Translations under genes and position numbers: made by a program
From: a virus
Reading direction: 5' to 3' (one strand)
DNA: 32,559 nt
IMG/VR virus record: IMGVR_UViG_3300010885_038579
Coordinates: 1 to 32,559 of that record
Notes under the pieces: generated by a model
What the model saw: the letters and a program-made list of their open reading frames with translations, nothing else
The model's database searches: none
What the model was told of the DNA's origin: nothing
Shown: positions 6,887 to 12,889 of the stretch, piece by piece
Layout: every line of letters begins with the position of its first letter
Numbering within the stretch: the stretch's first letter is position 1

Positions 6887-7528
6887 CTAAGCTGTCCTCG
6901 GACGTTTGCGGCCAGCGGGGGCCGGAGTGGGCAACTCTAGCTCCGGCTCTTGGTCTACCTCCATCGACGCCCACTTTGTGATCTCAAAGACGGGCGTGAA
7001 GATCTTGCCGTAGGACTTGTGCTGATAATGTTCTTTTTTCAGCAGCACGATAGCCACAGGTTTAGTCTGATCCTTATCAACTTGCTCGGCGAGCTTGGTG
7101 CCCAGATCCTGCACACCACGCTTACCGCCGACGCTCGTGCTCGAATAGCGCACTTCGAGCCCAGCGTCTTCACCGCTCACGCACTTGAGCGACATGCCGA
7201 TCTGATCTTCCCAACCGCGCGATGAGCCAGCGGGCGCGCCGTCGATCTGCGGTTTTGGGTTTGAGATGCTGGTCATCTTTTCGCCCAGCACGACACCGTC
7301 GCCCCAAGCAATGTACCCGTGAACAAACGAGAACGGGTTAACGGCCCAGAGGCTGCCGTCTTCGACTTCGGTCTGGTCAGCGCCGTAGACCCAATGCCCG
7401 GTCTTATCCATCTTAAGAATTGCAAACCCGCCACCACCGGAGGCTGGTTGCAAACCGCGCAGAGCGGCAGTAAGTGAGTTGACTTGCGGCAATCCCGCTG
7501 CCGAGAACGTGCTCATTTCGTTAGCCAT
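6887..7528 (-). CDS. Conserved phage protein, possible ssDNA-binding or recombination accessory
   Basis: The protein has 213 residues and AGGAGC before its ATG. It starts with a Gly-rich segment (about residues 31 to 35), followed by several beta-type stretches (GHWVYGADQTEVEDGSLWAVNPFSFVHG and GDGVVLGEKM are separated by short loops). Its tail is acidic and proline-rich (EPELELPTPAPAG) and closes with basic residues. Proteins of this type sit between a DUF2800 nuclease and a DNA polymerase in many phages and are often thought to bind single-stranded DNA, partly because of the acidic tail. I see no OB-fold signature strong enough to state that. The gene begins one base after the nuclease gene and ends at a terminator, so the two are made together and in excess over the polymerase. 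Confidence 0.7.
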   Translation of the reverse strand: MANEMSTFSAAGLPQVNSLTAALRGLQPASGGGGFAILKMDKTGHWVYGADQTEVEDGSLWAVNPFSFVHGYIAWGDGVVLGEKMTSISNPKPQIDGAPAGSSRGWEDQIGMSLKCVSGEDAGLEVRYSSTSVGGKRGVQDLGTKLAEQVDKDQTKPVAIVLLKKEHYQHKSYGKIFTPVFEITKWASMEVDQEPELELPTPAPAGRKRPRTA

Positions 7529-7529
7529 T

Positions 7530-8639
7530 TTAGAGTGCTCCTAGTTTAATGAGGGCAGCAGAAAGTTGCTTACCCAGTAGCAACGCCTCGGGTCGAGGAT
7601 CATCCTCGGCGGCGAGGGTATTGCCCGACGAGACAGACACAGTCAGTCCGTCGGGTAATTTCTTTTTAAGTATTTTCTCCGCTTGCGCGGGTGAGATAAT
7701 TTCTGTCTTTGTTGGTTGCTCGACGCCGAGCGCTTCCAGATCAGTAATAGCTTTATATTCATCGATCCATTTGCGAGTGGCCCTCTTTGCGACTAGCTTC
7801 CACCCCGGCACCGGAGTCGCACCCTCCAGCATACGCGTGGCCAAAGAACGTAGATCGTCGATCCAACCCTCCAACACTTCTGCGGTTTCAAGCGCAGCGC
7901 CAAGAGCCTGCGTATCAAGCGCCAGCAGTTGAGTCTTCACCGCCCGGTCAACAGCGCCGGTCATCTGCGGGCAGACAGGCTTTGCAGCGCACCAACGGCA
8001 ATGACTACCGATAGCCAGCACAGCATCCGGTTGAGCGGACGCGATTACCGCACGCTTCAGCTCTCGTTCAAATGCGTGGATACGTTTGACCGTGGTTGTC
8101 CAACGCTTAATAAACGGGGGTTGAATGATGACGCACTCGATCTCGGCGGCGTCCTCGAAAGCCCACATAGTATCTGGCGTCCGCATTGCGGCGGCGGCGT
8201 AGAACATGAGCTGTTCATTCTCCTCGGCTTCTACGATTACGCCGTCGCCGAACTTCCAGTCCAGCACAATGGCCGTATCGCCGCGTCGGCCTAGAAGATC
8301 GACAGTTCCGAAAGCGCCCCGAATGTGGGTGCCGAACGTCACGGCGGCCTCGGTGACATAATCCATGCTCTGCGAGGGATCGACTTCATCCAGCAACGCC
8401 AGCGCGGGTTCAATCTTGTTGACCATCATGTCGGGCGAGAACGTCTCGTTAGCGTATGTGGTGCCGACAAAGTCAGTCTCACCGTCTAATGCGCGAACGA
8501 TCACCTCGTGCAGTAGCGTACCTTTGTCCGCGAATATGCTGCTGGGTTTTGGCGGCATGGTAGCGCAGAGCGCAACAGAACCGGGGCACGCAAGAACGCG
8601 TTTGGCGGTGCTTCCGCCGACAACTGTTGAATGGGTCAC
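7530..8639 (-). CDS. Cas4-like PD-(D/E)XK nuclease, DUF2800 type
   Basis: The protein has 369 residues and starts with GTG after AAGGAT. It carries the Cas4/RecB-like nuclease pattern: GTLLHE (His44), FGTVD (Asp114), IVLDWKFG (Asp127, Lys129) and QLMFYA (Gln143). Four cysteines that could hold an iron-sulfur cluster are placed as in Cas4: Cys18 (LACPG) near the N terminus and Cys214, Cys217 and Cys223 (CRWCAAKPVC) near the end of the core. Such enzymes resect or process DNA ends in phage recombination and replication. It is the first gene after the promoter at 8673-8700 and is paired with the possible DNA-binding protein at 6887-7528, which suits an end-processing module. Confidence 0.88.
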   Translation of the reverse strand: MTHSTVVGGSTAKRVLACPGSVALCATMPPKPSSIFADKGTLLHEVIVRALDGETDFVGTTYANETFSPDMMVNKIEPALALLDEVDPSQSMDYVTEAAVTFGTHIRGAFGTVDLLGRRGDTAIVLDWKFGDGVIVEAEENEQLMFYAAAAMRTPDTMWAFEDAAEIECVIIQPPFIKRWTTTVKRIHAFERELKRAVIASAQPDAVLAIGSHCRWCAAKPVCPQMTGAVDRAVKTQLLALDTQALGAALETAEVLEGWIDDLRSLATRMLEGATPVPGWKLVAKRATRKWIDEYKAITDLEALGVEQPTKTEIISPAQAEKILKKKLPDGLTVSVSSGNTLAAEDDPRPEALLLGKQLSAALIKLGAL

Positions 8640-8672
8640 TTGAGATCCTTTTAATTTATTTGGCGGGGGCGG

Positions 8673-8700
8673 ATTATGGTGGCAAGAAATAACTTGTCAA
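8673..8700 (-). promoter_or_regulatory. Sigma70-type promoter for the leftward replication operon
   Basis: On the minus strand a perfect -35 TTGACA (8695-8700) is separated by 16 bases from CATAAT (8673-8678), five of six matches to the -10 consensus. Transcription should start near 8666, about 27 bases before the GTG at 8639. It lies in the 89-base gap between the leftward operon and the rightward cluster. On the plus strand I see only weak candidates for a rightward promoter (TTGTCA at 8694-8699 with TACAGA 17 bases on). Confidence 0.75.
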
Positions 8701-8728
8701 TAAGTTTTTGACGGTTTACAGAAGATGG

Positions 8729-9190
8729 ATGAACATCTTTGCACTCCACGCCGACCCCATCATGGCTGCTGAAATGCACCTCGACAAGCATGTTGTTAAG
8801 ATGCCGCTGGAGACAGCGCAGATGCTGTGTACACTTAACGCACCGAATGCACCGTACAAGCCCACGCACCAAAATCACCCATGCACACTTTGGGCCGGTG
8901 CGACGAGCGGCAACTACGAATGGCTGGTAAGACTAGGGTTAGCGCTTTGCGACGAGTACACCCATAGATACGGTAAAGACCATAAGTGCCGGGCTGTAAT
9001 CGAAGGGCTGCGCGAGCCGCCGACGTCGGTTCCATCGGGTCCGTTGATGGCGTTTGCCCAAGCAATGCCAGACGAATGTAAACAGAACGACGCTGTGTCT
9101 GCGTATCGTCAGTATTACCGAGATCACAAAGCGCATATCGCGACGTGGAAATGCCGGGCTCGCCCGGATTTTATGGGGGTAAAAGCGTGA
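8729..9190 (+). CDS. Conserved phage protein of the MNIF-type family, function unknown
   Basis: The protein has 153 residues and starts at MNIFAL. The pattern 'MNIFxLxxDP...A..HxDKHVVKMxLETAQML' at the N terminus, then 'YKPTHxNHPCTLWA' at about 43 to 56, 'NYEWL' and a late 'FAQAMPDE...AYRxYYRDHKxHIATWK', is a pattern I know from many phages and large DNA viruses, without a known activity. The conserved His, Asp, Lys and Glu residues would suit an enzyme. An in-frame TTG at 8708 would add seven residues, but the family begins at MNIF. It is the first gene of the rightward cluster and ends in a GTGA overlap with the next. Confidence 0.8.
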   Translation: MNIFALHADPIMAAEMHLDKHVVKMPLETAQMLCTLNAPNAPYKPTHQNHPCTLWAGATSGNYEWLVRLGLALCDEYTHRYGKDHKCRAVIEGLREPPTSVPSGPLMAFAQAMPDECKQNDAVSAYRQYYRDHKAHIATWKCRARPDFMGVKA

Positions 9191-9420
9191 AAGACGACAT
9201 CGAAGCTATCGCCGCGCTGTGTTGTTCCGTAGTGCTAATCATGCTGACCACTCTGCTGTTCAGCGCCGTTGCTCAGTGGCTGGCGGGTGTTGCTTGGCGG
9301 CTCGGCCTCGTATCTGTCGCCGCGCAGTGGACAATTTACGCCATGGGCCTGTTCATATGCCTCGGCACGGTACTGACCGTTGCTGGCCGGTTGGTGACGG
9401 GCCAGTGGTGGTTTAGATAA
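9187..9420 (+). CDS. Small two-helix membrane protein
   Basis: The protein has 77 residues and starts with GTG at 9187 inside the stop of the previous gene (GTGA overlap), so it is translationally coupled. After a short acidic start (KDDIEA) there are two long hydrophobic stretches, about residues 8 to 35 (AALCCSVVLIMLTTLLFSAV and on) and 47 to 70 (TIYAMGLFICLGTVLTVAG), with a Trp/Arg-containing loop between. The C terminus is aromatic and basic (QWWFR). It is an inner-membrane protein by composition. It is not in the lysis cassette, so holin is not the obvious reading. Superinfection exclusion or membrane targeting is possible, but nothing shows it. Confidence 0.65.
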   Translation: MKDDIEAIAALCCSVVLIMLTTLLFSAVAQWLAGVAWRLGLVSVAAQWTIYAMGLFICLGTVLTVAGRLVTGQWWFR

Positions 9421-9468
9421 ATTAAATGATTGAGTTGATTAAATCCAAACACAACAAAGGACACTAAA

Positions 9469-9726
9469 ATGAAAATTCTAGTCGATAGCACTACAGACGA
9501 AGGCTTAATTTCTCTGATGGGTCAGACGGTGACATTGTTTTGCGGCGTTTATATTTACACCGGCAAGCTGATCGGGGTGAATGATACATGCGTTAAGTTG
9601 ACGAGTGCTTCCATCGTTTATGAAACAGGCGCGTTTAATGATTTGGCTTGGAAAGATGCACAAAAACTCCCGCACGATTGGTATGTCCAAACTGCAGCAA
9701 TAGAAAGTTTTGGCACATTCAAATAG
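9469..9726 (+). CDS. Conserved small phage protein, beta-rich, function unknown
   Basis: The protein has 85 residues with AAAGGA eight bases before the ATG. The middle part, 'MGQTVTLFCGVYIYTGKLIGVNDTxVxL...IVYETG', is strongly beta in character with alternating hydrophobics, like a small barrel of the Sm/SH3 sort. It ends 'KLPHDWYVQTAAIESFG'. I know near-identical patterns from other phages in early or accessory regions, always without a function. The stop codon TAG lies within the ribosome site of the next gene. It is soluble, with no signal peptide. Confidence 0.75.
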   Translation: MKILVDSTTDEGLISLMGQTVTLFCGVYIYTGKLIGVNDTCVKLTSASIVYETGAFNDLAWKDAQKLPHDWYVQTAAIESFGTFK

Positions 9727-9736
9727 GAGCCGCGCC

Positions 9737-9886
9737 ATGATGACCAGGAAAAAGCTATATCGGTCGTGGTCGTGGTCGGGGTCGTGGTCGGGGGCGGGGT
9801 CGTGGCCGGGGTCGGGGTCGGGCGCGCGGTCGTGGCCGGGGTCGCGGTCGGGGGCGTGGTCGCGGTCGTGGTCGGGGTCGGCATGA
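9737..9886 (+). CDS. Ser/Trp/Gly-rich microprotein made of hexanucleotide repeats
   Basis: The protein has 49 residues. It starts with a basic stretch (MMTRKKLYR) and then consists almost only of Ser, Trp, Gly, Arg, Ala and Pro in a two-residue rhythm (SWSWSGSWSG and so on). AGGAG at 9725-9729 stands seven bases before the ATG, directly after the previous gene, and the stop overlaps the ATG of the next gene (ATGA at 9883-9886). These signals make translation likely despite the odd composition. A fold is unlikely; the Trp/Arg/Ser/Gly content suits a disordered or membrane- or nucleic-acid-binding peptide. Another reading is that the region is a simple-repeat expansion and the ORF only a carrier for coupling. 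Confidence 0.5.
   Translation: MMTRKKLYRSWSWSGSWSGAGSWPGSGSGARSWPGSRSGAWSRSWSGSA
9764..9880 (+). repeat. Degenerate hexanucleotide tandem repeat (TCGTGG/TCGGGG)
   Basis: About 19 units of a six-base repeat, mostly TCGTGG and TCGGGG with a few CCGGGG, GCGGGG, TCGCGG and GCGTGG variants, fill 117 bases with hardly a break. The tract is G-rich on the plus strand. Because six is a multiple of three, gain or loss of units keeps the reading frame of the microprotein. Confidence 0.9.
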
Positions 9887-10062
9887 CGCCAAACCCTCGC
9901 GCCGCACTACAATGCGACATATCACCCGAGTTATTTAAACGCTTCACCGCGCTACGCAAACGACTTGGTATGGGCAATCGCGGATTATTAGAACGTGTAT
10001 TGCTTGAGGCGTTACCGCGTTGGGAGCAAGTGATTTATCCAGGAGATGAAGATGAGCGTTAG
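9883..10062 (+). CDS. Small ribbon-helix-helix-like DNA-binding protein
   Basis: The protein has 59 residues and starts with an ATG that overlaps the stop of the repeat microprotein. The layout is that of Arc/MetJ-type regulators: a short strand (AALQCDIS), a first helix (PELFKRFTALRKRLG), a turn with Gly-Met-Gly-Asn, and a second helix (RGLLERVLLEALPRW), followed by a short acidic tail. Such proteins dimerise through the strand and bind the major groove. A longer in-frame version starting within the hexamer tract would add a valine/glycine-only leader, which is not believable. It may regulate the divergent region at 8640-8728, but that is a guess. Confidence 0.65.
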   Translation: MTPNPRAALQCDISPELFKRFTALRKRLGMGNRGLLERVLLEALPRWEQVIYPGDEDER

Positions 10063-10243
10063 CGATCAAAGACTTATGTACTGCATTCAATGCGCTTACA
10101 GCGTCTGGCCACCGCACGAGCTGGGGTACTGCGGCCATCCAGACGCGCGCAAGTCAATCACATCCGAATGTCGGGATGCTCTTGGTGCGTGCGGCCCGAA
10201 TGCAAAGTTATATGTCGAGACGTTGGAGCCCACAGATGCGTGA
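10052..10243 (+). CDS. Five-cysteine microprotein, copy 1
   Basis: The protein has 63 residues. ATG at 10052 is chosen because AGGAG lies six bases before it; ATG at 10046 would touch that site. Cysteines at 11, 14, 27, 40 and 47 follow the pattern C-x2-C-x12-C-x12-C-x6-C, which suits a zinc site. The gene at 12604-12789 has the same pattern and shared words (CxxCAxSVxPPxxLGxC and LGAC/TGAC-G-xxxKLY), so the two are paralogs about 2.5 kb apart. The function is unknown. The gene overlaps the ribbon-helix-helix gene by 11 bases and the nuclease gene by eight. Confidence 0.7.
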   Translation: MSVSDQRLMYCIQCAYSVWPPHELGYCGHPDARKSITSECRDALGACGPNAKLYVETLEPTDA

Positions 10244-10529
10244 GGCGGAGATAGAGAAGCATTTTGTGTGGTCCGTAGAGCGCATGGGGGGCAAGACGTG
10301 GAAGTTCACGTCGCCCGGCAGGCGCGGCGTAGCAGACCGTATCGCGTGCTTTCCAAACGGCGACACTTGGTTTGTCGAATTGAAGACGTTGGGTGGAAGG
10401 TTCTCGGCGCTTCAAGATATGTTTGCCATGGATATGCTTCGTTTGAACCAGCTCTATATTTGTCTCAGCACGAAAGAAGAGGTTGATATATTCATGTCTG
10501 GCTTTCAACCCCCACGCTATGACGCTTAG
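10236..10529 (+). CDS. VRR-NUC domain nuclease
   Basis: The protein has 97 residues and starts at MREAEIEKHF, with GGAG before the ATG at 10236. It is the short stand-alone form of the VRR-NUC (PD-(D/E)XK) fold: helix with Glu (REAEIEKHF), 'SPGRRGVADRI' containing the catalytic Asp, then 'TWFVELKT' with the Glu and Lys of ExK, then 'GRFSALQ'. VRR-NUC enzymes act on flaps or Holliday junctions. It is directly followed, with an 11-base overlap, by the SNF2-type helicase, a pair that recurs in many phages and points to a joint role in processing branched DNA. Confidence 0.9.
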   Translation: MREAEIEKHFVWSVERMGGKTWKFTSPGRRGVADRIACFPNGDTWFVELKTLGGRFSALQDMFAMDMLRLNQLYICLSTKEEVDIFMSGFQPPRYDA

Positions 10530-11841
10530 ACCTTACCAAGAAGACGCTGCGGATTTTCTCTATTCGCAAAAGCGGGCGATGATCCTCGCGCCCGTTGGTG
10601 CGGGCAAGACGGCTATTGCTTTACTCGCGATGAGGGATGCACTGCGCGACGGCGTGGTCAAACGATTCCTCGTCGTGGCCCCTAAACGGGTGGCGGAGTC
10701 GGTATGGCCCAAGGAGGCCGCGCTCTGGACGCCGCGCCTGCGTATTGCGATAGCCGTCGGCACGCCCAAACAACGAGCGGCCGCGTTTGCGTCGGACGCA
10801 AAGATCGTTGTGACCAATTACGATAACCTTCAGACATTGCCGCATATGCACTTCGACGGCGTGGTCTTTGACGAACTAACCCGACTGAAGAACCCGTCCG
10901 GCGCGCGCTTTAAGGCTCTGCTCAAACAATTAGACTGCAACGTCCGGTGGGGTCTGACCGGTTCTTTCACAAGTAACGGGCTGGAGGATGTGTTCGGCCA
11001 GTGCAAGATCATCGATCAGACCCTTCTGGGCCGCAGCAAAGGTGCTTTTCAGCAGCAGTATTTCACGCTCGTCAACCCGGAGTTTGGTCAGTGGGAGCCC
11101 CGCAAGGGTAGTCTCGAACAAGTAATGGCCCGCATCAAGGCGTCCACGTTCTTGCTGGAGCCGGGCGAGTACAAGGATAAGCTACCACCGCTGCATGTTG
11201 TGCGGTTGAAATGTGCCATGCCGATGGAAGCATACAAGGAAATGAAAAAAGAGTTCGTGCTCCAGTTTCCTGGTGAGGTCGCTATCGCGGCCAACGCTGG
11301 GGTTGTGACGAGCAAACTGCAACAGATGGCCAGCGGGTTCGTCTACATAACCAACACCACTCCTTCCAACACTCCCGGTAAGTTTATCACAACGCAGACT
11401 TCGCGTTGGCTTAATCATTGCAAGCTCGACCTTCTGGACAATCTTCTAACCGAGAACCAACACGCCAATACGATCATCGCGTACCAGTACCGCGAGGAGC
11501 TGGCCGAGCTGCAACGGCGGTATCCACGAGCGGAGACCTTGGATGCGCCGAATGTAATTGACCGCTGGAACGCGGGAGAGATTGAGCTTCTGTTGGTGCA
11601 CCCTAAGTCGGCGGGTCACGGGCTGAACTTGCAATTCGGCGGGTGCAGAATTGTGTTCTTCGCGCTGCCGTGGTCGTTGGAGTTGTACGAACAAACCATT
11701 GGCCGCCTGCACCGTTCAGGTCAACGGCACGATGTGTGGTGTTATGTGCTGACTACCGAGGGTACTGTAGACGAGCAGATCTGGGCCGCGTTAAAGGATA
11801 AAAGATCTATTTCGAATGTAGCTTTAGAGGCGTTACGATGA
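10519..11841 (+). CDS. SF2 helicase/translocase, SNF2-like
   Basis: The protein has 440 residues and starts at MTLRPYQ; this Q-motif-like start is the usual one, and the longer frame to 10483 has no better ribosome site. Motif I is APVGAGKTAIA (Lys30), Ia is VVAPKRV, II is VVFDELTRLKN (Asp118, with DELT in place of DEAH), III is GLTGSFTSN, and VI is QTIGRLHRSGQ (Arg396, Arg399). The sequence is compact with two RecA-like lobes and no extra domain. It would translocate on duplex DNA and probably helps replication or recombination together with the adjacent VRR-NUC nuclease. The next gene's ATG overlaps its stop by four bases. Confidence 0.92.
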   Translation: MTLRPYQEDAADFLYSQKRAMILAPVGAGKTAIALLAMRDALRDGVVKRFLVVAPKRVAESVWPKEAALWTPRLRIAIAVGTPKQRAAAFASDAKIVVTNYDNLQTLPHMHFDGVVFDELTRLKNPSGARFKALLKQLDCNVRWGLTGSFTSNGLEDVFGQCKIIDQTLLGRSKGAFQQQYFTLVNPEFGQWEPRKGSLEQVMARIKASTFLLEPGEYKDKLPPLHVVRLKCAMPMEAYKEMKKEFVLQFPGEVAIAANAGVVTSKLQQMASGFVYITNTTPSNTPGKFITTQTSRWLNHCKLDLLDNLLTENQHANTIIAYQYREELAELQRRYPRAETLDAPNVIDRWNAGEIELLLVHPKSAGHGLNLQFGGCRIVFFALPWSLELYEQTIGRLHRSGQRHDVWCYVLTTEGTVDEQIWAALKDKRSISNVALEALR

Positions 11842-11993
11842 AACGTGTAGAAGTATTAAAGGCTAAATTGAAGGCCGCTAGGGCGGAGAAAGTTATCCGG
11901 ACGCGTGTGTTCCACACAGCCCGAAGAGGGCTCAAGAAAGTCTCGGCGTCCATACATGCTTTGGAGAATCGAATTGAACTGGCGAGAACTTAA
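11838..11993 (+). CDS. Small basic helical protein, function unknown
   Basis: The protein has 51 residues, and its ATG overlaps the helicase stop codon (ATGA). It is rich in Lys, Arg, Ala and Leu with a helical pattern (RVEVLKAKLKAARAEKVIR, then a second helix ending ALENRIELART). It has no other feature and no match I recognise. The overlap and the codon pattern support translation. A role as a nucleic-acid-binding or helicase-partner peptide is conceivable from its charge only. Confidence 0.55.
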   Translation: MKRVEVLKAKLKAARAEKVIRTRVFHTARRGLKKVSASIHALENRIELART

Positions 11994-12159
11994 TCACACG
12001 CTGAATCTGTACACCGAAGCGCAAGTGCTTCGTTTGTTGGAGGAGGAACGTGTAGGCAAACGGCGTGTGGCTGTACTTGAACGGTTACATCAACGGTACA
12101 ATAGTTTGCGCGTCTCACGCGAACGTATTGAACTCCTCAAGACAGCGAGGCAGGTATGA
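11956..12159 (+). CDS. Small helical protein, function unknown
   Basis: The protein has 67 residues and starts at the ATG at 11956, 38 bases inside the previous gene. Almost the whole chain is predicted helix with charged heptads (AQVLRLLEEERVGKRRVAVLE and on to ELLKTARQV), so a coiled-coil hairpin is likely. No good ribosome site precedes this ATG, so either re-initiation or a different start is possible; the frame is open upstream to 11905. It ends in an ATGA overlap with the next gene. Confidence 0.55.
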   Translation: MLWRIELNWRELNHTLNLYTEAQVLRLLEEERVGKRRVAVLERLHQRYNSLRVSRERIELLKTARQV

Positions 12160-12422
12160 CAACCGACGAGGACATGCTGCTAGAAGCGGCCCGCACAGTA
12201 GAAGAGCGAGGGCGCGTCTACGGAAGCCCCGCACCCAACATGATAGCGACGGCGCGCCTCTGGTCGGTTGTGCTTGGTCAGGAGGTGACGCCGAGTCAAG
12301 TCGCGCTCTGTTTAATCCAACTCAAGGTTGCGCGGTTGCTCGCGACGCCGACGCACAGAGACTCCATGGTAGATATCGCAGGTTACGCGGCGGTTCTGCA
12401 CAAGTGCCAGAGTCCCGAATGA
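12156..12422 (+). CDS. DUF6378-like protein
   Basis: The protein has 88 residues. The pattern 'LLEAARTVxERGRVYGSPAPNM...ARLWSVVLGQEVTPSQVALCLIQLKVARLLATPTHRDSMVDIAGYAAVL' is that of the DUF6378 family as I know it: all-helical, with conserved Arg-Gly...Tyr-Gly, Asn, Leu-Trp, Leu-Lys-x-Ala-Arg and a final Asp-Ser-x-x-Asp-x-Ala-Gly-Tyr. The acid-rich helical build resembles MazG-type nucleotide pyrophosphohydrolases, which would suit a nucleotide-pool role, but activity is not established. Start and stop codons overlap the neighbours on both sides (ATGA). Confidence 0.8.
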   Translation: MTTDEDMLLEAARTVEERGRVYGSPAPNMIATARLWSVVLGQEVTPSQVALCLIQLKVARLLATPTHRDSMVDIAGYAAVLHKCQSPE

Positions 12423-12607
12423 GCAGCAAAAAGACCATGGCAAACCACCCACCGTCGGCCGCCGAAGCGGCAGACAAAGCTGCGAGAAAAGTGGGTCAGG
12501 TGCAGTACCGGCGCGGCCGACCAGCCAAGGCCTTTGACTGGTCAACAGTCACGCCCGAAGCCCGCGCCGCAGCTATCGCGGAGTATTACAGGAAGAAGAA
12601 ACTGTGA
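12419..12607 (+). CDS. Small phage protein with basic 'GRPAKAFDW' segment
   Basis: The protein has 62 residues and its ATG overlaps the stop of the DUF6378-like gene. It has an Ala/Lys-rich start, then 'QVQYRRGRPAKAFDWSTVTPEARAAAIAEYYRKKKL'-like content in two parts: a GRP-containing arm at about residues 31 to 36 and a helix to the end. The GRP arm recalls AT-hook-like minor-groove contacts, though there is only one copy. The function is unknown. It ends in a GTGA overlap with the next gene. Confidence 0.6.
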   Translation: MSSKKTMANHPPSAAEAADKAARKVGQVQYRRGRPAKAFDWSTVTPEARAAAIAEYYRKKKL

Positions 12608-12789
12608 ACATTAGCCATAGGTTCTGCATGGGGTGTGCTCACAGTGTGTTCCCACCAACGAGCTTGGGTGAATGTCACGCCCCCGGTGTGCCGGACGGCA
12701 CTCTGGTTATGCACTGCCGCGCGGAGACAGGCGCTTGCGGGCTTGATGGGAAATTGTACGAGGAGAAGAAACATGACCAAGATTTTTGA
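12604..12789 (+). CDS. Five-cysteine microprotein, copy 2
   Basis: The protein has 61 residues and starts with GTG at 12604 within the previous stop codon. Cysteines at 8, 11, 24, 38 and 45 give C-x2-C-x12-C-x13-C-x6-C, matching the gene at 10052-10243 apart from one residue. Shared words are CAxSVxPPxxLGxC and CRxxxGACGxxxKLYxE. A zinc-binding role is likely and the function is unknown. Similar small cysteine proteins are frequent in phage accessory clusters. The last residues (KKHDQDF) overlap the next small gene. Confidence 0.7.
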   Translation: MNISHRFCMGCAHSVFPPTSLGECHAPGVPDGTLVMHCRAETGACGLDGKLYEEKKHDQDF

Positions 12790-12889
12790 TTTCTTGCGCC
12801 GCTTGTTTGCGCCTGCGCCGCCGCTGACGCTACACCAACGCATACTCGCGGGGCATATTACCAATGCTACACCCTGGAGACGGTTGTGA
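12773..12889 (+). CDS. 38-residue microprotein
   Basis: The peptide has 38 residues with GAGGAGAAG before the ATG at 12773. It begins with an amphipathic basic segment (MTKIFDFLRRLFAPAPP) and ends with Thr, Pro, Trp and Arg residues. The stop overlaps the GTG of the next gene (GTGA). The strong ribosome site and the overlaps at both ends support real translation. An amphipathic N-terminal helix could bind a membrane surface. No family is recognised. Confidence 0.5.
   Translation: MTKIFDFLRRLFAPAPPLTLHQRILAGHITNATPWRRL

Noticed and set aside
8651-8878. Leftward 75-codon open frame upstream of the Cas4-like gene
   Set aside because: It covers the start of a well-conserved rightward gene (MNIF family) and the -35/-10 region of the leftward promoter.
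9737-9886. Diversity-generating retroelement variable region
   Set aside because: There is no reverse transcriptase and no matching template repeat with adenine-directed changes. The tract is a simple hexamer repeat.
9618-9977. Thr/Pro-rich open frame on the minus strand
   Set aside because: It arises because the hexamer repeat has no stop codons in any frame, and it runs against two supported rightward genes.
9766-10062. Longer version of the ribbon-helix-helix gene starting in the hexamer tract
   Set aside because: The added leader is only valine and glycine from the repeat and has no ribosome site, while the ATG at 9883 is coupled to the preceding stop.
12065-12607. Long 180-codon rightward frame
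   Set aside because: Only the part from 12419 is believable. The upstream part overlaps the DUF6378-like gene in another frame and is Arg/Ser/Gly-rich shadow sequence.
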